Below are positions 57,974 to 64,000 of a DNA stretch of 64,000 nt, piece after piece; within the stretch, counting starts at the first letter, position 1, and each line of letters opens with the position of its first letter. Below the pieces are notes generated by a model that did not search any database, was not told the origin of the DNA, and worked only from the letters and a program-made list of their open reading frames with translations. Both the position numbers and the translations under genes were made by a program. The stretch comes from Longimicrobiales bacterium (GTDB lineage: Bacteria > Gemmatimonadota > Gemmatimonadetes > Longimicrobiales > Gaopeijiaceae), in NCBI GenBank assembly GCA_028284495.1, contig JANQRP010000006.1:1-64000 (forward strand), written 5' to 3'.

Positions 57974-59489
57974 CGGTCGGCAGGGCCATCCTCCGCCGAC
58001 CATCTCCGTTCCCCCCGGACGGTCCGCCCACACGCACGACGCGCTCACGATCGAGCTGAAGCTGGATCGGTGACCTCGGCCGATCCGCGGGGCCCGCGCC
58101 ACGTTCGACGTCGAGTTCCGCCGGGACCCCGTCCACGGTGACGCTCGAGGCGGCGTCCGGTAACGGCAGTCTAAGGATCAGCGTGGCGGGTACGGCACCC
58201 GCCATCGGCGCGAACCGCCACGTCTCGACGACCCCGCCGGACGCGGACGTCTCCCGCGCCCACTCGAGCCGCATCCGCAGCTCACCGCCCCTGAGGCCCT
58301 CGAGGACGAACCGCGTCCAGTGGTCGGGGAGGCTGGGGGTCAGGTGCATCCGGCCGGTCTCGACGTCCGGCCGCCACCGCAGGACGCCGTCGATCAACTC
58401 GGCGAGGATCCGCCACCCCTCCGGTTCGAGGGCGGCGGGGTCCGCCGCGATGCGCGCACGCCAGGCGTCACCCGGCGACGGCGGACCTGCGGTCGAGGCA
58501 TCCGGGGCCCGCGGGTCCGGCTCCGCGTCCTCGGGTTCCGACTCGTCCGGCATCCCACTCCCCGGGCTCGGGGCCGACGGATCGTCGGGCTGGACCGCGG
58601 GAGCGGCGTCGGGGAGCCCGACCGCGAGCGCCGTGCGCACCCAGACGGCGGTGTCCGCTGGATCGAGCGCGGGAACGGGTCCGACCCCGTCGATCGTCCG
58701 ATCACGGATGCGCGTCCATGCCCACGCCACGCCGTCGTCCACCTCGTCGACACCGGTCCGCGTACGCAGCGCCTCCTTTGCGGGGTCGGCCCGACGCGCG
58801 TGGGCGCGCGCGACCATCAGGCTGCGGAGCGATGCCGCCGACGCCTCACCCGCGAGGATCGCGAGTGACAGGCTCGAATCGCCCCGGCCGGGAACCCACC
58901 TCAGGTCCGTCGCCACGGAGGTCCCCGAGGCGCCGGGCTCGAGCAGCGCGTCCACGGGCCCGTCCTCGTCGAATGCGGCGATCAGCAGACCGTCCCCATC
59001 CGGGGCCTGCAGCCACCAGGCAGACCCGTCGCCGGCGAGCCCGAGCTCCCCATCGCCGACCGCGGGAGCGTCGCCCGTGTCACCGTCGATCGAGACCTCG
59101 AGCCGCGCCTCGACGGCGCGGCCGGACAGCCAGGAACCCACCGGCCTGAGTTCGACGAGTACGCCCGGGAGGCGTTCCGGGAGCCAGATCGACTCGAGAA
59201 ACGAGCCGGCCGGAGAGGCGCGTTCGAACCGGGCCGCGCGCGGCGTGATCCAGGTGGTCGCGGCGGCGGCCGATCCCCAGGCCAGGGGCCCCGCGCGGAG
59301 CGAGGCCCCGAAGTGGGCCGCCGTGAGGCCACGCACGCCGTGGAACTCCGCGTGCACCCGCCGTCCGCCGAGCCACCACGTGCGGTCGCTCGAGGACTCC
59401 ACATGGATCAGGCCCGCGTCGGGATCGACGGCGGGTGCGGCGACCAGGTCGGGCAGTTGGACGGGGAAGGGGACGGGATGAAGGCGCAT
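57954..59489 (-). CDS. Unknown protein, possible glycoside-hydrolase-like fold
   Basis: A 511-residue cytoplasmic protein without signal peptide. ATG 59489 (MRLHPVPFPVQLPDLVAAPA) is preferred. The first 200 residues are beta-rich with many Trp (DRTWWLGGRRVHAEFHGVRG); the centre is helical and includes WAWTRIRDRTIDGVG; the end is again beta-rich (GRMHLTPSLPDHWTRFVLEG). That beta-sandwich plus helical plan recalls glycogen-debranching or other (alpha/alpha)6 glycoside hydrolases, but a Pro/Asp/Ser-rich loop (about 320-365) replaces part of the helical core and no catalytic acids are identifiable. Function uncertain. Confidence 0.55.
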   Translation of the reverse strand: MRLHPVPFPVQLPDLVAAPAVDPDAGLIHVESSSDRTWWLGGRRVHAEFHGVRGLTAAHFGASLRAGPLAWGSAAAATTWITPRAARFERASPAGSFLESIWLPERLPGVLVELRPVGSWLSGRAVEARLEVSIDGDTGDAPAVGDGELGLAGDGSAWWLQAPDGDGLLIAAFDEDGPVDALLEPGASGTSVATDLRWVPGRGDSSLSLAILAGEASAASLRSLMVARAHARRADPAKEALRTRTGVDEVDDGVAWAWTRIRDRTIDGVGPVPALDPADTAVWVRTALAVGLPDAAPAVQPDDPSAPSPGSGMPDESEPEDAEPDPRAPDASTAGPPSPGDAWRARIAADPAALEPEGWRILAELIDGVLRWRPDVETGRMHLTPSLPDHWTRFVLEGLRGGELRMRLEWARETSASGGVVETWRFAPMAGAVPATLILRLPLPDAASSVTVDGVPAELDVERGAGPADRPRSPIQLQLDRERVVRVGGPSGGNGDGRRRMALPTVSPPSG

Positions 59490-59714
59490 CACGTGGGACG
59501 AGCGGGTCGGTCGGGAGCGAGAGCGTGCGCAGGTCCGGCCCACGCCGCCGGAAGGTACGCCCGAGACACCGCGATGTGGCACACACGCACCGCAGCCGGC
59601 CGAGCGAGTGTCCCCACGACGGTTGCCGCGCGGCTCGCGTCATCGTCGATTGCCCGGAGCGCGGCCACCGGGGCCGGACCCGGGATCGCACCCCTCCACA
59701 TCGGCGAGTCCGTG

Positions 59715-61286
59715 ATGCTCCGACGCCCGACCGCAGTTCTTCTCCTGATCGCCGCCGCGGGCCCGACCGCGCTCGCCGCCCAGTCGTTCGACGTGCTCAT
59801 CCGCGACGCTCGTGTAGTGGACGGCTCGGGCAATCCGTGGTTCCGCGCGGACGTTGCGATCCGCGACGATCGGATCGCCGCGATGGGCGACCTCGCGGGT
59901 GCCGAGGCCACCACGGTGATCGACGCGGCTGGGATGTACCTGACGCCGGGATTCATCGACACGCACTCCCACGCGGCGGGCGGGCTCGCCACGCCCGGGC
60001 GCAGCCACGCGCGACCGCAGCTCGCGCAGGGAGTCACGACCGTGTTCGTGAATCCGGACGGCGGCGGGGTCGTCGACCTCGCCGCGCAGCAGGACTCGCT
60101 CCTCAAGGACGGACTGGGCGTGAACGTCGCCCAGTTCGTACCCCACGGGTCGGTACGCGGGGCGGTCATCGGGTCGCAGGACCGGCTGGCCACCCCCGAG
60201 GAGCTCGACCGCATGCGCGCGCTGGTCCGGGCGGGGATGGAAGCCGGAGGGTGGGGTCTGTCGAGCGGGCCCTTCTACGCACCGGGCAGCTATTCGGATA
60301 CGCACGAACTCGTCGAACTCGCGAAGGAGGTCGCCCCCTTCGGTGGCGCCTACCAGAGCCACGTCCGCGACGAGTCGGACTACACGATCGGCGTGGTCGC
60401 GGCGCTCGACGAGGTGATCACCGTGGCGCGCGAGGCGGGAATCCCGGGCGTCCACACGCACATCAAGGTGCTCGGACCGCCGGTGTGGGGATTCTCGCAG
60501 GCGCTGGTCACGCGGATCGAGCGCGCGCGGGCCGACGGCGTCGAAGTCTACGCCGACCAGTACCCCTACCTGGCGTCGGCGACGGGTCTGTCCGCGGCGC
60601 TGCTGCCGCGCTGGGCGCAGGCGGATGGTCCCCGCGCGCTCCAGGAACGGCTCGCCGACCCCGACGACCGCGCCCGCATCCGCTCCGACATGGAGACCAA
60701 TCTCGCGCGCCGGGGTGGGGCCGACCGGATCCAGTTCCGCTACCTCGACGGCTGGGAGGAGTTCGAGGGGCGCCTCCTGAGCGACCTCGCCGAGGCGTGG
60801 GGCGTTCACCCGCTCGACGCCGCGCTGACGATCTTCGAGCAGACCAGCCCGTCGATCGTCTCGTACAACATGCACGAGGACGACGTCCGGCGGCTCATGC
60901 GTCAGCCGTGGACCATGACGGCCTCGGACGGAAGCCTCCCCTCGTGGCAGGTCGGTGTTCCGCACCCCCGCGCGTACGGGGCGTTTCCGCGGAAGCTCCG
61001 GCGCTACGTGGTCGAGGAGGGCGTGGTGTCGCTCGAGGAGGCGATCCGATCGATGACGGGGCTGCCGGCGGCCGTCTACCGCATGCCCGACCGCGGGCTC
61101 GTCCGTCCGGGCATGATCGCCGACCTCGTCGTCTTCGACCTCGACGCCGTGCGTGACGTGGCCGAGTTTACGGATCCCCACCACCTGTCCGAGGGGATGT
61201 CGTGGGTCTTCGTCGGCGGGGAGGCCGCCATCGCGGACGGCGAGATCACGGGCTCGATGTCGGGCCGGATCCTCCGGAAGAACTGA
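59715..61286 (+). CDS. Exported D-aminoacylase-like amidohydrolase
   Basis: A 523-residue zinc amidohydrolase of the N-acyl-D-amino-acid deacylase group. A signal peptide (MLRRPTAVLLLIAAAGP, cut near LAAQ) begins at ATG 59715. Marks: VVDGSGNPWFRADVAIRDDR, the metal site YLTPGFIDTHSHAAGG, SSGPFYAPGSYSDTHELVEL, YQSHVRDESD, and a C-terminal GLVRPGMIADLVVFDLDAV. Cleaves N-acyl groups from D-amino acids or related dipeptides outside the cytoplasm. It is followed 37 bp later by the deoxyhypusine-synthase-like gene on the same strand. Confidence 0.9.
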   Translation: MLRRPTAVLLLIAAAGPTALAAQSFDVLIRDARVVDGSGNPWFRADVAIRDDRIAAMGDLAGAEATTVIDAAGMYLTPGFIDTHSHAAGGLATPGRSHARPQLAQGVTTVFVNPDGGGVVDLAAQQDSLLKDGLGVNVAQFVPHGSVRGAVIGSQDRLATPEELDRMRALVRAGMEAGGWGLSSGPFYAPGSYSDTHELVELAKEVAPFGGAYQSHVRDESDYTIGVVAALDEVITVAREAGIPGVHTHIKVLGPPVWGFSQALVTRIERARADGVEVYADQYPYLASATGLSAALLPRWAQADGPRALQERLADPDDRARIRSDMETNLARRGGADRIQFRYLDGWEEFEGRLLSDLAEAWGVHPLDAALTIFEQTSPSIVSYNMHEDDVRRLMRQPWTMTASDGSLPSWQVGVPHPRAYGAFPRKLRRYVVEEGVVSLEEAIRSMTGLPAAVYRMPDRGLVRPGMIADLVVFDLDAVRDVAEFTDPHHLSEGMSWVFVGGEAAIADGEITGSMSGRILRKN

Positions 61287-61323
61287 TCCTCCGCATCTCA
61301 TCAACCACGCCGGGAGACCCGTC

Positions 61324-62298
61324 TTGGGTGCCATCCGCGACTTTCTCGATACGCACTTCCTCCACTTCAACGCACGCGAGACCGTTGCCGCGGCGCGGGC
61401 GTGGGAGGACCACCTGGCCGCCGGCGGCAGGATGATGGTCACGCTGGCCGGCGCCATGTCCACGGGTGAACTCGGGATCATCCTGGCCCGCATGATCCGC
61501 GAGGGTAAGGTGCACGCGATTTCGTGCACCGGGGCGAACCTCGAAGAGGACGTCTTCAACCTCCTCGGGCACGACGAGTACGAGATCGTCGCCGACTGGC
61601 GCGCCCTGTCCGCCGCGGACGAGGTGGCACTCTACGACCGTGGGATGAACCGGGTCACCGATACGTGTATTCCCGAAGACGTGATGCGCCACATGGAGCG
61701 CCGGCTCAAGGACCTCTGGGTCGCCGCCGCCGAGTCGGGAGATCGGAAGACGCCGGCGGAGTTCCTGTTCGCCCTGCTCCAGAGCGGCGAACTCGACGAG
61801 CACTACCAGATCGACCCGGCCCATTCGTGGATGCTGGCGGCCGCCGAGGTGGGCATTCCGGTCTGGGCGCCGGGATGGGAGGACTCGACCACCGGCAACA
61901 TCTTCGCCGCCAACGTCCTGATGGGTACCATCGCCCATCACCAGTGCGTGAAGTCGGGCACCGAGCAGTTCGCCGAGCTGATCGAGTGGTACCGGGAGAA
62001 CCACGGGGGAGGCGAGGCGCCGTCGGTCGGGTTCTTCCAGATCGGCGGCGGGATCGCGGGTGACTTCGCCATCTGCGCCGTGCCCTGCATCATCCAGGAC
62101 CTTCAGGAGGACGTGCCGTTCTGGGGCTACTTCGCCCAGATCACCGACGCGGCCACGTCGTACGGCGGCTACTCGGGCGCGCCGCCCAACGAGAAGATCA
62201 CCTGGGGCAAGCTCGACGCGGACACGCCGAAGTTCTTCATCAACTCCGACGCGATGATCGTGGCGCCGCTGATCTTCGGGTACGTCCTGGGCGACTGA
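61324..62298 (+). CDS. Deoxyhypusine-synthase-like protein
   Basis: A 324-residue NAD-dependent enzyme of the deoxyhypusine synthase superfamily. TTG 61324 is preceded by GGGAG at six bases and gives the usual family N-terminus (GAIRDFLDTHFLHFNARETV). Conserved blocks: MVTLAGAMSTGELGIILARM, VHAISCTGANLEEDVFNLLG, VWAPGWEDSTTGNIFAANVL, GFFQIGGGIAGDFAICAVP and NEKITWGKLDADTPKF with the catalytic Lys. Bacteria lack eIF5A, so it is unlikely to make hypusine; bacterial homologues are usually proposed to act on polyamines. Substrate not proven. Confidence 0.88.
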   Translation: MGAIRDFLDTHFLHFNARETVAAARAWEDHLAAGGRMMVTLAGAMSTGELGIILARMIREGKVHAISCTGANLEEDVFNLLGHDEYEIVADWRALSAADEVALYDRGMNRVTDTCIPEDVMRHMERRLKDLWVAAAESGDRKTPAEFLFALLQSGELDEHYQIDPAHSWMLAAAEVGIPVWAPGWEDSTTGNIFAANVLMGTIAHHQCVKSGTEQFAELIEWYRENHGGGEAPSVGFFQIGGGIAGDFAICAVPCIIQDLQEDVPFWGYFAQITDAATSYGGYSGAPPNEKITWGKLDADTPKFFINSDAMIVAPLIFGYVLGD

Positions 62299-62313
62299 GG
62301 TCCGGGCCCGAAC

Positions 62314-63192
62314 TCAGCCCCCGGTTTTCGTCCAGACCACGATGGTCCCGCACGTTCCGTTCATGCCGCCGAACTCGATCGGCGTTTCCGCCGGATTTCG
62401 GTACACCTCGAACGCGAGGACGGCTTCCGGCTGAACGAGGTCGTCGAGGCCCTGCGCGAGGTCGCTGGCGTCCAGGTTCGTGTCGAGGGGAGCGCCCGGC
62501 GCGGGCCGGGTCAAGGCCTGCCGATTCGTCGCGTTGACCGTGCGGGATCCGTCGATCCAGATGTTCGGCGAGCAGCCACTGATCGCCTGCCCGGCGGAGG
62601 ACAGGAACCGCCCGCCCGCGGCGTCGTTGAAGAGGACGAGCCCCTGATTGATCGTGACACCGGGCACGCTGCGGAGATACTCGGACACCGTCGCGCGGAG
62701 CCCGAGCGCCTCGATCTGCTCAGGGCTGATGAACGTGCCGAACCCCGCCGCCGCCCGCTCGTAGTAGCCGCCGCGACGAAGCCGCAGGCGCGCGCGCTCA
62801 CGGTCGATCCGGACGTCGATCCCCTGGATATCCACCGGGCGCGGGAGCATGAAGACCTCGAGCGACATCTTCCCGTTGGCGGCCGCGAACTCGAATACCC
62901 CGTCGACGATCGGCGTGTACCCTTCCCGCTCGATCTTGATGTAGTATGCGCCCGCGCCCGGGGCCGTGAGACTGAACACGCCATCTGCGTCAGTCACGTC
63001 CGCGTCGCTGACTTCGACGCCGTCGTCGTCGATGAGTGCGAGCCGGGCGTCGCCGAGCGGGCCCCGGGTCTCTCCGCTGAGGACGCGTCCCTCGAGCACC
63101 TGGGCGGACGCCGGTGGCGCGCCGAGTGCGAAGGCTGCGAGCGAAAACGCGACCAGGAAGGCGAGGGGCTTGAGAGCTGCGGAGGCGTTCAT
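62314..63192 (-). CDS. Plug-only TonB-receptor-like exported protein
   Basis: A 292-residue exported protein with a signal peptide (MNASAALKPLAFLVAFSLAA, cut near ASAQ). A CarboxypepD_reg-like domain comes first (VLEGRVLSGETRGPLGDARL), then a TonB plug-like domain (about residues 130-285): FISPEQIEALGLRATVSEYL, RSVPGVTINQGLVLF, CSPNIWIDGSRTV, LVQPEAVLAFEVYRNPAETP and GTIVVWTKTGG. There is no beta-barrel. Length and clean ends suggest a dedicated family of plug-only proteins rather than a truncated receptor. Function unknown. Confidence 0.8.
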   Translation of the reverse strand: MNASAALKPLAFLVAFSLAAFALGAPPASAQVLEGRVLSGETRGPLGDARLALIDDDGVEVSDADVTDADGVFSLTAPGAGAYYIKIEREGYTPIVDGVFEFAAANGKMSLEVFMLPRPVDIQGIDVRIDRERARLRLRRGGYYERAAAGFGTFISPEQIEALGLRATVSEYLRSVPGVTINQGLVLFNDAAGGRFLSSAGQAISGCSPNIWIDGSRTVNATNRQALTRPAPGAPLDTNLDASDLAQGLDDLVQPEAVLAFEVYRNPAETPIEFGGMNGTCGTIVVWTKTGG

Positions 63193-63229
63193 CGATCTGG
63201 GCTGCCGAGGTAGACGAGAAATGCGCCAC

Positions 63230-63292
63230 GGAATCCCGCGGCATCTCGTCAAGAATACGCCCGGCTCGGTGGCGACATCAAGGAATCCCGCG
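63230..63292. repeat. Pair of 11-bp direct repeats upstream of the plug-only gene
   Basis: GGAATCCCGCG occurs at 63230-63240 and again at 63282-63292, 52 bp apart start to start, within the 121-bp gap upstream of ATG 63192. Could be regulator sites; could be chance. Confidence 0.3.
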
Positions 63293-63313
63293 CTGAGCGT
63301 CGGACGTGCCTGG

Positions 63314-63495
63314 TCAGCTGCGCAGCTGGACCAGGTAGTCCCCTGCACCGGTGTCGCCGCCCCGGTCCTCGACGACGTCGGCCCATGTGCGCGAAAGCGC
63401 TTCGCTCACCGTGCAGGTCGAGGGGCGCCACCACTGCGCGGCCTTGGAGAGTGCGGGGTTCCCCCCGAGACGATCGGGATCCGTCGCTTGCCCAT
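63314..63495 (-). pseudogene. Small gene with apparent single-base frameshift at a C6 run
   Basis: Reading from ATG 63495 gives MGKRRIPIVSGG, then a C6/G6 run at 63461-63466, then a different frame. Adding one base in that run joins it to NPALSKAAQWWRPSTCTVSE, ALSRTWADVVEDRGGDT and GAGDYLVQLRS with a stop at 63314: a coherent 60-residue protein. As sequenced, the first frame stops after 29 residues. Family unknown. Either a real frameshift or a homopolymer error. Confidence 0.4.
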
Positions 63496-63503
63496 GCCGT
63501 CGG

Positions 63504-64000
63504 CTACACGCGACCCCGGGCGTCGGTCCCGCCGTCCGCGCCCATTCGCAGGGGCTCCACCACCGGCTCGAGGACATCTCGGAGCTCCCTCATCTGGTCG
63601 TGACTCCACCGCTGGCCGAGCCAGGAGGTCAGGTGGAGCCCGAGAAGGATCGGTACGCCGACCGCGACGGCCCAGAGCCCCCACGCGGGTTCGTCCGAAG
63701 CCCACTGGACGTACCCGAAGATGCCACCGAGCAGCGCGAGAAAGGCCACCGAGGCGTACAGGAAGACGAAGCCGGTCCAGACCTCAGGGCGCGGAGCGAA
63801 CCGCCCGAACAGGACGCACCCGGTGTGTTCGGGGAACCCCGCCGCCCGGTGGTGTGCGTCGAAGTCGTCGATGCGGACCGACAGGTACGGCGACCAGATC
63901 CGCCGCTCGCCGCCGGGCACGTGGAGCTCGGCCCAGCGGCCCTTTCCGATCCAGCGGTTCGCGGGAACCGCCGCCGACAACCCTTCCCGAATCCGCTCGA
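63504..64000 (-). CDS. Membrane protein, 5' end outside the window
   Basis: The 3' part of a gene that continues past base 64000: the frame is open to the edge (ERIREGLSAAVPANRWIGKG), although a TTG at 63980 could be the start. Visible residues include RWAELHVPGGERRIWSPYLS, two membrane helices (WTGFVFLYASVAFLALLGGI; WGLWAVAVGVPILLGLHL) and a helical C-terminus (WSHDQMRELRDVLEPVVEPL). No family recognised with certainty. Confidence 0.6.
   Translation of the reverse strand, partial: ERIREGLSAAVPANRWIGKGRWAELHVPGGERRIWSPYLSVRIDDFDAHHRAAGFPEHTGCVLFGRFAPRPEVWTGFVFLYASVAFLALLGGIFGYVQWASDEPAWGLWAVAVGVPILLGLHLTSWLGQRWSHDQMRELRDVLEPVVEPLRMGADGGTDARGRV

Overview
The window is a high-GC, densely coded bacterial chromosome segment. 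TonB-dependent receptors, a PorV-like outer-membrane barrel, many signal peptides and lipoproteins mark a Gram-negative (diderm) organism. The gene set (carboxypeptidase-regulatory-like TonB receptors, a DUF4249-like lipoprotein, DUF4159, DUF4175, DUF2911, PCYCGC and SatD families) and the frequent GTG/TTG starts suggest Gemmatimonadota or a near relative; that assignment is inference, since there is no rRNA in the window. No tRNA, rRNA, CRISPR array, IS element or phage gene was seen.

Layout. 61-6339: a BNR-repeat lipoprotein divergent from a large TonB receptor, then an MFS exporter. 6415-21990 (minus strand): a compact nine-gene operon ending in a clear hairpin terminator. In transcription order it encodes DUF4159, a vWA membrane protein, a C13/caspase-like protein without its cysteine, a TPR/gluzincin protein, a second DUF4159, MoxR AAA+ ATPase, DUF58, a BatA-like vWA protein and a Q-rich DUF4175-like giant. 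It looks like one envelope-associated MoxR/vWA chaperone machine of unknown purpose. 22238-33968: mixed housekeeping and envelope genes (cyclophilin, lipoprotein esterase, SatD pair, PorV-like barrel, IF-1, K+ channel) and a DEAD-box-like protein that has lost its ATPase motifs but keeps a DbpA RNA-binding domain.

34083-43846: aminotransferase, LMW phosphatase, an intact DEAD-box helicase, then a threonine-catabolism block (threonine ammonia-lyase, RlpA, SDR-type threonine dehydrogenase, MscS, glycine C-acetyltransferase). At its end lies a small membrane protein interrupted by an in-frame TGA. The TGA is followed at bacterial SECIS spacing by a perfect six-pair hairpin with a GGUCU loop, and coding-like sequence continues for 53 more codons: a candidate new selenoprotein.

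43917-64000: secreted cyanophycinase-like operon, PCYCGC/DUF2911 pair, an HDAC-like/D-cysteine desulfhydrase-like/symporter operon, a second TonB receptor with a DUF4249-like partner, a DtxR regulator beside a uridine kinase with an internal deletion, apaG with two mutually exclusive leader hairpins, a D-aminoacylase-like amidohydrolase, a deoxyhypusine-synthase-like protein, a plug-only TonB-type protein, and a membrane protein running off the right edge. Several genes (22891-23902, 45919-46251, 63314-63495) show apparent frameshifts, two of them at G/C runs; these may be real decay or assembly errors.
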